7,563 nucleotides of DNA, from positions 1-7,563 of the forward strand of contig JANXWU010000521.1 in NCBI GenBank assembly GCA_025350985.1, given 5' to 3'. The notes under the pieces were generated by a model that was not told the origin of the DNA, searched no databases, and saw only the letters and a program-made list of their open reading frames with translations. This document shows, in pieces, positions 1-6,199 of this stretch (positions are counted from its first letter, which is position 1; every line of letters begins with the position of its first letter). Made by a program: the position numbers and the translations under genes. The stretch is from Spartobacteria bacterium (GTDB taxonomy: Bacteria > Verrucomicrobiota > Verrucomicrobiia > Chthoniobacterales > Chthoniobacteraceae).

Positions 1-19
1 GTGTTGCGACCTCACTCCT

Positions 20-48
20 TTGCGAGACGGATGACAAATATCAATACT
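20..48 (+). promoter_or_regulatory. Possible promoter for the EEP-family gene
   Basis: A TTGCGA element (20-25) lies 17 bases before AATACT (43-48). Each matches the sigma-70 consensus at about four of six positions. A second AT-rich hexamer, TTTAAT (65-70), could serve as a -10 but has no matching -35. Both lie in the 100 bases before the first gene, which otherwise hold no recognisable element. One reading frame is open from the left edge to a stop at 138-140 and could be the tail of an upstream gene, but its translation is not recognisable. The match is weak and visual only. Confidence 0.2.
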
Positions 49-100
49 TTGGACCGAAATTTCATTTAATCAAAGCCGGAGTTTTGCAACTGATATTTCC

Positions 101-1153
101 ATGCGTCTCAACGCCAAAATTCCATCCGACGCTCTCGTAAAGAAAGCCCTGCATCGCCTGACCGCGATTTACGTGTTGTCGCTGGTATTACTGCTGGCGG
201 CGCTGGAATGGTGGGGCGAGCGAAATTGGCTGCTGGCGGCTCTCCTTTACCTGCCGCCGCAGCTTTGGCTGGCGCCGCTCGCGGTCTTGCTGCCCATCAG
301 CTCATGGCTGCGACCCGCGCTCTGCTTTCCGCAAATCGCCTGTGTCGCCTTGGTGGGCCTGGCTTTCCTGCATATCCGGTGGCACGCGCGACCGGGGCCC
401 AGTCCCGGCTTCTTGACGCTCGTCACCAACAACTACGGCCAGAGCGGTGGCCGCAGCTTGGAGCCTTTTCTCGACGCGGAGAATCCCGACTTGGTGCTCC
501 TGCAGGAGACGGGAAATGTCCTGCCGTGGCGGAAAAAATTCCCCGACCGGTTCGTCCAGGCGCAGGGTGAGTTCATCGCCATCAGCAAGTATCCTATCAA
601 GAGCGCGTCGCTGGTCACCTCGGCAAAATGGCTGGGCCGGCCAGTGGCGGCGCGGTTCGAGATTAGCTTTCACGGGAAAAGAGCGACCGTCTTCAGCGTG
701 CATCTTCCCACCCCGCGCCCCGACTTTGCCAAGCTGAAAGGTCTTGGCCTCCTCAAGGAACTGGCCGGCCGTAACCGGCGCCTTTCCGATGGCCTCTCCT
801 TCCGGGAGTCGATGGCTGCCCGCATCGAGCTGGCGCGAAGTCTGCGCGAAGTTTTTGCCCGCGAATCAAACCCATTCATCGTCGCCGGCGATTTCAACGT
901 GCCCGATCACGGCTGCATCTATCATCTCTTCGCGTCCAGCCTCACCGACGCCTTCGCGCACAGCGGGCGCGGGTGGGGGCTCACCTTTCCGGGCTCCACT
1001 CGCAACCCGCTGACTGGTTTCGGCCCGTGGATGCGCCTCGATCAAGCGTTTGCGGGCAAAGGCTGGGAACCGGTTTTCTGCGAGGCGGAACCCCGCCGCC
1101 GCTCGCAGCACCGCGCTTTGCTGGCGATTTTCAGGCCCTCGGAAAAATCCTAG
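101..1153 (+). CDS. Membrane-anchored endonuclease/exonuclease/phosphatase-family protein
   Basis: This 350-residue protein has three hydrophobic segments (about residues 20-38, 43-66 and 75-92) followed by an endonuclease/exonuclease/phosphatase (EEP, DNase I/APE1/sphingomyelinase-like) domain from about residue 105 to the end. Visible motifs are an NNYG segment (N110/N111) where the family has its first Asn, LVLLQE with catalytic Glu136, SVHLP with His201, AGDFN (262-266) with the metal/phosphate-binding Asp and Asn, RLDQAF with Asp314, and a final SQHRALLA (335-342). In the family the last motif is normally SDH; here Asp is replaced by Gln336 while His337 is kept. The catalytic domain probably sits on the periplasmic face as in similar anchored EEP proteins, hydrolysing a phosphodiester or phosphomonoester in nucleic acid, lipid or inositol phosphate; the substrate cannot be read from sequence. 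The ATG at 101 is the first in frame, precedes the first membrane segment and has no clear Shine-Dalgarno. It appears to be a single-gene unit, convergent with the next two genes. Confidence 0.85.
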   Translation: MRLNAKIPSDALVKKALHRLTAIYVLSLVLLLAALEWWGERNWLLAALLYLPPQLWLAPLAVLLPISSWLRPALCFPQIACVALVGLAFLHIRWHARPGPSPGFLTLVTNNYGQSGGRSLEPFLDAENPDLVLLQETGNVLPWRKKFPDRFVQAQGEFIAISKYPIKSASLVTSAKWLGRPVAARFEISFHGKRATVFSVHLPTPRPDFAKLKGLGLLKELAGRNRRLSDGLSFRESMAARIELARSLREVFARESNPFIVAGDFNVPDHGCIYHLFASSLTDAFAHSGRGWGLTFPGSTRNPLTGFGPWMRLDQAFAGKGWEPVFCEAEPRRRSQHRALLAIFRPSEKS

Positions 1154-1316
1154 GGCGAGTCATGAACTTTGGTGACGGGAAACGCCAAGCGGCGTCTGAT
1201 CTTTCATCTCAGCGAGGAGGAGATCGAATAGGGAGGTTGGTGAGTGGCCGAACCGTTGCGAGGCACGAGCGACCCAAGGGCACCGCTTGTCTCACCTGCC
1301 TGCGCCCCGGATGCAA
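1154..1316. other. Convergent intergenic region with weak hairpin
   Basis: This 163-base gap separates two convergent genes. A short inverted repeat, ACGCC-AAGC-GGCGT (1182-1195), extended by one wobble and one A-T pair, could act as a weak bidirectional terminator, but no strong T-run follows on either strand. A 19-codon frame (GTG at 1172, TAG at 1229-1231) is also present. I see no RNA gene or repeat here. Confidence 0.3.
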
Positions 1317-2270
1317 TCAAGCAAGCGCGTCGCGGCTATACTTAATGGCGCGGGCCAGTTCAGTCATGCGATCCGAGCCGGCGGGAATCTTATATTCAAA
1401 CTCAATCGTGCCTTGAATGTTCCACTTGTTATCGCGGATCAGGCGCAGCACTTCGGCAATCGGCGTGTCCCCTTCGCCAAAAGGTGTGTTGGGACCGTTG
1501 TTAAACTTCCGGTCTTTCAAATGCACATGCGTGACGCGGTCGTGATATTGCTTGAGGAACGGCACCGGCGAAGTGTTGTTGCCCGCGACAAAGTGCCCGA
1601 GATCCACGTTGGCGCCATTGTATTTCGCGAGCGAAAACGCCTTCTCCCAATGCTCGGGCTTCGTAGTGGCGTGGCCGTGATAGCCTACCATGAGCTGGTG
1701 CTTGTCGGCGAACTGCCCGAGGCGTTTTAGTTCCGATTCCGTGTGGGAGATTTCCGTGGAAATGGCGCGGCCACCCAACGCCTTCGCCAAAGTAAAGGCA
1801 TAGTCAATCTCGTCGTCTTTCATCCCGAAGATTCCGTCCACCTTGACTATTTCAATCAGCACGCCCGCTGCCTCGTATTGGGCGCGGAATTCCTTCACGC
1901 GATTCATGGAAACAGACTTACGCCACTCGCGAATTTTTTCCTTGTTGGCCGCGGCCTGTTCCTTGGACGCGCCTTTCTTCGAGCCGGCCAGGTCCGCTGG
2001 CAGACCTAGGAATGCTTCGACGGGCTGGGTTCTTAACTCCACCCCACTTATCCCAAGTTGGACGCAGTTCTTAAGAATGTCGTCGCCACTCATCCCTGCA
2101 TTGGCAAAGCTATAAGGCACGTTAAGGCCGATCTGGACGCCCGCCACTTTGGAGTTGGGCTTGGCGGAGTCGCCGGCAGCGAAGAGGTATCTCGGGACAG
2201 CTAGCAGTGCGGTTCCGGGCAGGGCAGTCAAGGCTAGCTTTGCAAATTCACGACGAGTATGGAGAGACAT
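1317..2270 (-). CDS. Tat-exported sugar phosphate isomerase/epimerase-like TIM-barrel protein
   Basis: This 317-residue protein of the xylose isomerase-like TIM-barrel family (AP endonuclease family 2, IolE/hydroxypyruvate isomerase relatives) begins with a twin-arginine signal: TRREF at residues 5-9, a hydrophobic stretch to about residue 30, and likely cleavage near residue 31-33. It should therefore be folded with its metal before export. Candidate metal or active-site residues of the barrel are Glu173 (ISTEISH), His198/His200 (GYHGH), Asp223/His226 (NVDLGHF), His248/His250 (THVHLKD) and Glu290 (GTIEFEY). The GEGDTPI segment near 265-271 is also typical of the family. In PVC bacteria and Bacteroidota such exported barrels often occur with DUF1080 or jelly-roll proteins and sugar oxidoreductases in (keto)glycoside breakdown; the reaction here is not known. 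It is the downstream gene of a two-gene minus-strand unit, 27 bases after its partner. The ATG at 2270 is set by the Tat motif; no Shine-Dalgarno is visible. Confidence 0.88.
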   Translation of the reverse strand: MSLHTRREFAKLALTALPGTALLAVPRYLFAAGDSAKPNSKVAGVQIGLNVPYSFANAGMSGDDILKNCVQLGISGVELRTQPVEAFLGLPADLAGSKKGASKEQAAANKEKIREWRKSVSMNRVKEFRAQYEAAGVLIEIVKVDGIFGMKDDEIDYAFTLAKALGGRAISTEISHTESELKRLGQFADKHQLMVGYHGHATTKPEHWEKAFSLAKYNGANVDLGHFVAGNNTSPVPFLKQYHDRVTHVHLKDRKFNNGPNTPFGEGDTPIAEVLRLIRDNKWNIQGTIEFEYKIPAGSDRMTELARAIKYSRDALA

Positions 2271-2276
2271 ATAAGT

Positions 2277-2285
2277 ATAGGTTGA
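2277..2285 (-). repeat. TCAACCTAT element, copy upstream of isomerase gene
   Basis: On the minus strand, TCAACCTAT lies six bases before the isomerase start codon. The same nine bases occur ten bases before the start of the other gene in the unit (3055-3063). It may be a leader or translation element, or chance. Confidence 0.3.
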
Positions 2286-2297
2286 AGTTATCGTTGG

Positions 2298-3044
2298 TTA
2301 TAGCTTGGCGGGTTCGGCAGTCCAGACTTTGATGTCGTCAAAGTAGCCGTCCTTGCCGGCGACGCCGAGTTCGATCTTGGATTTGGTGGCATGGCCGATG
2401 CCGGCAGACTCAAGGAAGGCAACAGGTTTGCTATCAATGGTCACGCGCATTTTGTCGCCGACCGTTTCTACGACCAAGACATACCATTTGCCTGCTTCGA
2501 GTTTAACCGGGAAGCTCGCGCTGTGCGTGGCGAGCAGTTTGTTGATTTCGTCCTTATTCTTCGCGGAGTCTTTTCGCAACTCGATCAGCGCATTGCTTTG
2601 GCTGCCGTCGCGCTCATCCGCGATCGTCACCTTGTCGAGGCGCACCTGCGCGCGGCAAAGATGCCCGTAGTGGGAGCCGGTGAATTTGCGGTCGTCGAAC
2701 TCGACATCCATCATGCTGTTGCCTTCAAATTTGATTCTTACCTCGACGACGCTGTCCTTGGTCGGAAGCTCCAGTCCGTACACGGCGGCGTGGGCGGTGA
2801 TGGCCGGCTTGCCGTCTGCGGCGGGAACATTCTTGTCGCGGGTTTGCGTGCCCTTGAGCACGCCTTTTTCGACGGCAAAGGTATCCACAACCCGGTGCCA
2901 GCGCTTGTCGAGCGTGGTGTCTTCAAAGCTGTCGGAGAAAAGAAGCTCCTTTTTCTTGGCGATCGAATCGGCAGGGATGGCGGGCGGTTCCGCAGCGAGG
3001 ACAATGGAGGGGGTAAGCAGGCAAAGGAGCAGGCGCAGGTTCAT
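2298..3044 (-). CDS. Secreted jelly-roll (LamG/DUF1080-like) protein
   Basis: This 248-residue protein has a Sec signal peptide (hydrophobic 4-17, likely cleavage after VLA or VLAA at 17-18) and one concanavalin-like beta-sandwich domain. The domain opens with LLFSDSFED (34-42) and closes with GYFDDIKVW (233-241). These bracket a jelly-roll of the LamG/glycoside hydrolase 16-like/DUF1080 (3-keto-disaccharide hydrolase) type. Inside are VVEVRIKFEG (99-108), a charged stretch rich in D, E and K (about 140-168), and GKWYVLVVE (185-193), typical of such sandwiches. I see no canonical GH16 catalytic ExDxE motif, so binding or DUF1080-type chemistry is more likely than classical GH16 activity. It is the first gene of the minus-strand unit; pairing with the Tat-exported isomerase suggests a joint envelope role on a carbohydrate. 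The ATG at 3044 directly precedes the signal peptide. A long open frame lies antisense to it, but only this strand gives a signal peptide and fold motifs. Confidence 0.75.
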   Translation of the reverse strand: MNLRLLLCLLTPSIVLAAEPPAIPADSIAKKKELLFSDSFEDTTLDKRWHRVVDTFAVEKGVLKGTQTRDKNVPAADGKPAITAHAAVYGLELPTKDSVVEVRIKFEGNSMMDVEFDDRKFTGSHYGHLCRAQVRLDKVTIADERDGSQSNALIELRKDSAKNKDEINKLLATHSASFPVKLEAGKWYVLVVETVGDKMRVTIDSKPVAFLESAGIGHATKSKIELGVAGKDGYFDDIKVWTAEPAKL

Positions 3045-3054
3045 AATGGGTGGG

Positions 3055-3063
3055 ATAGGTTGA
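3055..3063 (-). repeat. TCAACCTAT element, copy upstream of jelly-roll gene
   Basis: This is the second copy of the nine-base element seen before the isomerase gene. On the minus strand it lies ten bases before the start codon, between a possible -10 hexamer (3067-3072) and the ATG, so it would fall at the very 5' end of the transcript. Confidence 0.3.
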
Positions 3064-3066
3064 TAA

Positions 3067-3096
3067 GCTATACCGCCTGCATCCCGGTGAACACAA
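3067..3096 (-). promoter_or_regulatory. Possible promoter of the two-gene minus-strand unit
   Basis: On the minus strand, TTGTGT (3091-3096) and TATAGC (3067-3072) are separated by 18 bases, resembling a sigma-70 type -35/-10 pair, about 22 bases before the jelly-roll start codon. The match is partial. The rest of the 184-base divergent region (3045-3228) must also carry the serpin promoter, for which I found no convincing hexamer pair. Confidence 0.25.
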
Positions 3097-3228
3097 GCTT
3101 CCGCTTTGGTGAACTCCGATGCTTGCCCAGGCCGGGGAAATAACAGAGGCTAAACAACAGCCCAAGTGTTAAAGGCCATCTTCCAAGGAACACGCGCACC
3201 GTTTGCGTGTCAGACTCAACGACAAAAT

Positions 3229-4449
3229 ATGAAAACCTCTTCTTTATCTCTCGTGCGGGTTTCGCTGGCGGTCGTGCTCATCGCCGCGCGAAGCGTGGTC
3301 GCGGAAACACCCGCTTGGATCGCCGAAGCGAACAATGCCTTTGCGCTTGATCTCCATAAGAAGCTGGCGGCCAGCGCGGACGGCAATGTGTTCTTTTCCC
3401 CCAACAGCATCGAAACCGCGCTCGCGATGACTCACGCTGGGGCCCGCGGCGATACGGCGACTGAAATGGCTGGCGTGCTGCGCCTTCCCGCCGGGAATCC
3501 CCGGCTGCACCAAGACCTCTGCGGCTTTCTTCAGGAACTGAACGCGGCAAAAACGAATGGGAAATCGCGGGGTTATGACCTGACGGTGGCGAATGCTTTG
3601 TGGGGACAGCAGGGCTTTTCGTTCCTGCCCGAGTTTGTGCAGTTGCTGAAAACAAATTACGCGGCAGGACTGAACGAGGTGGATTTTAAGACGGATGCCA
3701 GCGGCGCGCGCAAGACGATCAATGCGTGGGTCGAAAAACAAACCCACGACAAAATCAAAGACCTCATCGGTCCCGGCGTGCTGACCGCCGACACGCGTCT
3801 TGTTCTAACCAATGCCATTTACTTCAAGGGCGACTGGGCCTCGCCCTTTCCCAAGAAAGGCACCAAGGATGAGCCGTTCCACCTTTCCACGGGCCGGAAA
3901 ATCACGACGCCCCTCATGCACCGCGAGGGAACTTACGGCTACATGGAGAATGGCAGTTTCCAAGCTTTGAAGCTCCCCTACGTGAACCAAGAACTCTCCA
4001 TGATCGTCCTGCTTCCGCGCGAGAGGGAAGGTTTGCCCGCGCTCGAGAAATCGTTGACGCCGGAGATAATCGCCGGCTGTTTTTCCAAGCTCCACCATCA
4101 AGAGGTGGTGGTCTCGCTGCCAAAATTCAAAGTCACCGCCCAGTTCGAGTTAAGCCGCACGCTGAGGGACATGGGAATGAAAAACGCCTTCGGTGCCGGC
4201 GCCGATTTTTCAGGCATGACGGGGGCCAAAGATTTCGTCATCTCGAACGTGATTCACAAAGCCTTCGTCGAGGTGAATGAAGAGGGCACCGAAGCCGCCG
4301 CCGCGACCGCGGTCGTAATGATGCCCTCGGCGGTGGCGGAGCCAAAACCAAAGCCGGTGTTTCGCGCCGACCACCCGTTTCTCTATTTCATCCGTCACGA
4401 GAAATCGGGAGTCATTCTTTTCATGGGAAGGCTGAACGAGCCGAAATAG
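3229..4449 (+). CDS. Secreted serpin (serine protease inhibitor family)
   Basis: This 406-residue protein has a Sec signal peptide (Lys2, hydrophobic 12-20, cleavage likely after VVA at residue 25) and a full-length serpin domain. Serpin hallmarks are NVFFSPNSIETALAM (shutter/helix B), NAIYFKGDW (strand 3A), LKLPY, VEVNEEGTEAAAAT (breach and hinge) and the C-terminal DHPFLYFIRH...ILFMGRL. The hinge has Gly353-Thr354 followed by small residues, as needed for loop insertion, so it should be inhibitory by the suicide-substrate mechanism. Counting P17 as Glu351 places P1 at about Ser367 (MMPS-AVAE), which is not Arg/Lys; a trypsin-like target is thus less likely, though register shifts are possible. 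A frame-extending GTG at 3166 exists, but only the ATG at 3229 puts the signal peptide at the N terminus. There is no Shine-Dalgarno (CGACAAAAT before ATG). It is divergent from the minus-strand pair; a gene of unknown function follows 68 bases downstream. The target protease is unknown. Confidence 0.95.
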   Translation: MKTSSLSLVRVSLAVVLIAARSVVAETPAWIAEANNAFALDLHKKLAASADGNVFFSPNSIETALAMTHAGARGDTATEMAGVLRLPAGNPRLHQDLCGFLQELNAAKTNGKSRGYDLTVANALWGQQGFSFLPEFVQLLKTNYAAGLNEVDFKTDASGARKTINAWVEKQTHDKIKDLIGPGVLTADTRLVLTNAIYFKGDWASPFPKKGTKDEPFHLSTGRKITTPLMHREGTYGYMENGSFQALKLPYVNQELSMIVLLPREREGLPALEKSLTPEIIAGCFSKLHHQEVVVSLPKFKVTAQFELSRTLRDMGMKNAFGAGADFSGMTGAKDFVISNVIHKAFVEVNEEGTEAAAATAVVMMPSAVAEPKPKPVFRADHPFLYFIRHEKSGVILFMGRLNEPK

Positions 4450-4517
4450 TTTGCGCTGCGAAACCGGGCTCTGACATTTTGAAATCGACGCCAGCGCCGC
4501 AGCAGAACTCATCAACC

Positions 4518-5066
4518 ATGGAACTAAACCTTGTCGATATTTGGAAGGCGCTCACCGCCGAGGAGAAGACGGACGCATGCGCAGCCTTTTGGAAACGGAA
4601 GGACCCGGCGAGCCGTCAAGCCCAGGCGCTGGTGCTCCAGCAACTCGCGCCGCTTTATAATTTTCGTCCCGTTTACATCGAGAGAAAATCGCCGGACGAA
4701 AAGGCAAAGCTGCTGCTGGGGCGGATCGAACGGCCCGTGATGCGCGACGTTCGCGACGAGGCGGTGCAGATTTTTTTGCTGACACGAAAAGGTGAGATCG
4801 TGCGGCGGTTTCTCGATGTTCAAGGCATCGCGCATGACGAAGGACTGATCGGCGACGACGTGCCCGCGCCGGAGGAAGAGTCGCTCCGCCGGGGCATCGC
4901 GGCGCTGGTGGCGGAGTTTCCCCGTCGCGATGTGGCTTTATATTTGGGCTTTTCGGTGGCCTGCAAAAATAATGATTTTTGGCAGCACCTCGAGCGGGCG
5001 GTCGAGGCGGAGATGCCCGACTTGGCGGAATCGCTCCTCGCCGCTGAACCGACGACCGGAAGTTAA
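4518..5066 (+). CDS. Unrecognised cytoplasmic 182-residue protein
   Basis: I do not recognise this family. The 182-residue product has no signal peptide or membrane segment, is rich in charged residues and looks mixed alpha/beta. Residues 5-45 appear helical (LVDIWKALTAEEKTDACAAF), followed by a strand-like RPVYIER (50-56) and a KSPDEKAKLL helix (57-66). Next come VQIFLLTRKGEIVRRFLD (83-100), an acidic linker (107-121), RRDVALYLGF (136-145) and a final helical, acidic tail. The two Cys (21, 149) are not in a metal motif. The ATG at 4518 was chosen over a TTG at 4479, which would add 13 residues of poor composition; neither has a clear Shine-Dalgarno. It lies 68 bases after the serpin with no terminator between them, and a strong terminator follows, so the two could share a transcript. 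Any functional link to the serpin is inference only. Confidence 0.75.
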   Translation: MELNLVDIWKALTAEEKTDACAAFWKRKDPASRQAQALVLQQLAPLYNFRPVYIERKSPDEKAKLLLGRIERPVMRDVRDEAVQIFLLTRKGEIVRRFLDVQGIAHDEGLIGDDVPAPEEESLRRGIAALVAEFPRRDVALYLGFSVACKNNDFWQHLERAVEAEMPDLAESLLAAEPTTGS

Positions 5067-5108
5067 GAGGCGCTTCCGGCTTCAAGTTTCTCAAGTCTCG
5101 GAGCAAAG

Positions 5109-5139
5109 AAAAAACCCGGCCATTGCTGGCCGGGTTTTT
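5109..5139 (+). terminator. Rho-independent terminator
   Basis: An eight-base-pair GC-rich stem (CCCGGCCA 5115-5122 with TGGCCGGG 5127-5134) closes a TTGC loop. It is followed by TTTTT (5135-5139) and preceded by AAAAAA (5109-5114), which can extend the stem and make it work in both directions. It lies 43 bases after the stop of the unrecognised gene and probably ends the serpin-unknown transcript, insulating the methyltransferase gene. Confidence 0.92.
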
Positions 5140-5302
5140 GGAGACGGAGGAATGAAGCTTAAATTAGGTTGTTAGTAGTTTTCTTCCTCGCTCGCAGTTG
5201 TTGATTTAGCACTCGCTATGCCAACCTTGGATCGCCATCCAAATAAATCCGGGCATGGTTCGCCCATCGCTGGCTTGCGCGCCTTTGCGCTAGCATGTCG
5301 GC
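5140..5302. other. AT-richer leader region with small hairpins
   Basis: This stretch before the methyltransferase gene is AT-richer (5150-5215). It then holds a perfect inverted repeat TTGGAT-CGCC-ATCCAA (5227-5242), a second small hairpin GGGC-ATGGTTC-GCCC (5251-5265), and TTGCGC repeated at 5275-5280 and 5285-5290. A seven-codon frame (5152-5175, MKLKLGC) follows purine-rich GGAGACGGAGG. No known riboswitch or tRNA could be recognised, and no convincing promoter pair was found, though the methyltransferase needs one here if the upstream terminator is efficient. Confidence 0.4.
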
Positions 5303-6148
5303 GTGATCGAATCCAAGTCGCCGCCTTCCGCTCAGGACATTGCCGCGCATTACGACGAGTTGGATTATTTCTATCGCGCCGTCTGGGGTGAGCACATTCA
5401 TCACGGGCTTTGGTCGAGTGGGAACGAATCGCTCGCGCTGGCCGCTCGGCAGTTGTTGGATTTGGTCGCGGAAAAGGCGCACGTCACACGCGGGTCGCAG
5501 GTCTGCGATGCGGGCTGCGGCTACGGCGCGGCGGCGCGGTTACTGGCCCGCGAGCGCGGAGCGGAGGTGACGGGGCTGACGATTTCGACCGCGCAGTTTC
5601 ATTTCGCAATCGCGCAAAACGCCGGTGCGCAAAACCCGCGTTTTGTTCTTGGTGACTGGCTCGATCACCCGTTGCCGGAAGCGGGCTTTGACGCCGTCAT
5701 CGCCGTGGAAAGCAGCGAGCACATGAGCGACAAGCGCGCCTTTTTTGCGCAAGCGCGCCGGGTGTTGCGGGCGGGCGGGCGGCTGGTCGTCTGCGGCTGG
5801 CTGGCGCACGACCAGGCGTCCCCGGCCTCGCGGCGATTCTTGCTCGCACCGATTTGCCGCGAAAGTCACATGCCTGCGCTCGGCACGGAGAGCGAGTACC
5901 GCGAGTTCCTGCGCGCCGCTGGTTTTGCGCTGGATTCATTCGACGACCTCACGCCGCAAGTTCAGCGGACGTGGCCGGCGATGGTTCGGCAATTCGCGGC
6001 ACATCTGCGCCGACACCCGCGCGATGTGCGTTTCCTTTTTGGCCAGCATCGGCGCAATCGCCTCTTCGCGCGCACCATCCTCCGCATTCTCATCGGCTTC
6101 AAAACAGGCGCGCTCCGCTACGGGATTTTCGCCGCGCACAAAATCTGA
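5303..6148 (+). CDS. SAM-dependent methyltransferase, tocopherol-methyltransferase-like
   Basis: This 281-residue class I methyltransferase transfers a methyl group from SAM. The N-terminal segment, IAAHYDELDYFYRAVWGEHIHHGLW (residues 13-37 in part), resembles the IAxFYD...WGxHMHHG region of gamma-tocopherol and related small-lipid or quinone-like methyltransferases. Motif I is VCDAGCGYGAAARLLA (67-82), followed by VTGLTIS (89-95), FVLGDWLDHPLPEAGFDAV (114-132), VESSEHM (135-141) and the post-motif VLRAGGRLVV (154-163). The C-terminal third (about 185-281) is basic and aromatic, as in substrate-binding or membrane-associated caps. The substrate is not determined. The GTG at 5303 is the only reasonable start: an ATG at 5295 is in another frame and stops after three codons. 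There is no Shine-Dalgarno. Fifty-one bases after its stop comes the ECF sigma gene, with no terminator between, so co-transcription is possible. Confidence 0.85.
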   Translation: MIESKSPPSAQDIAAHYDELDYFYRAVWGEHIHHGLWSSGNESLALAARQLLDLVAEKAHVTRGSQVCDAGCGYGAAARLLARERGAEVTGLTISTAQFHFAIAQNAGAQNPRFVLGDWLDHPLPEAGFDAVIAVESSEHMSDKRAFFAQARRVLRAGGRLVVCGWLAHDQASPASRRFLLAPICRESHMPALGTESEYREFLRAAGFALDSFDDLTPQVQRTWPAMVRQFAAHLRRHPRDVRFLFGQHRRNRLFARTILRILIGFKTGALRYGIFAAHKI

Positions 6149-6199
6149 TTCATTGCGTTGCGCGGCGCAGTCCGGCATTTTCAATTCACGCAGCTTTCG

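Noticed and set aside
302..703. Minus-strand open frame of 133 codons within the EEP-family gene
   Set aside because: No motif, and the plus-strand frame carries the complete family motif set.
1232..1416. Frame with GGAGGT before GTG/GAG near 1240, ending within the isomerase gene
   Set aside because: SD spacing is too short, and it overlaps the end of the isomerase gene antisense with no recognisable product.
2391..3143. A 250-codon open frame on the plus strand antisense to the jelly-roll gene
   Set aside because: It has no recognisable motif, and the minus-strand frame has a signal peptide and jelly-roll motifs; it is a shadow of the coding strand.
3166..3228. N-terminal extension of the serpin from GTG at 3166
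   Set aside because: It would bury the signal peptide 21 residues inside the protein; ATG at 3229 gives a normal Sec signal.
5250..5275. A GGTTCG-containing hairpin suggestive of a tRNA T-arm
   Set aside because: No acceptor, D or anticodon stems pair around it, and the loop is not the TTCRANY type.
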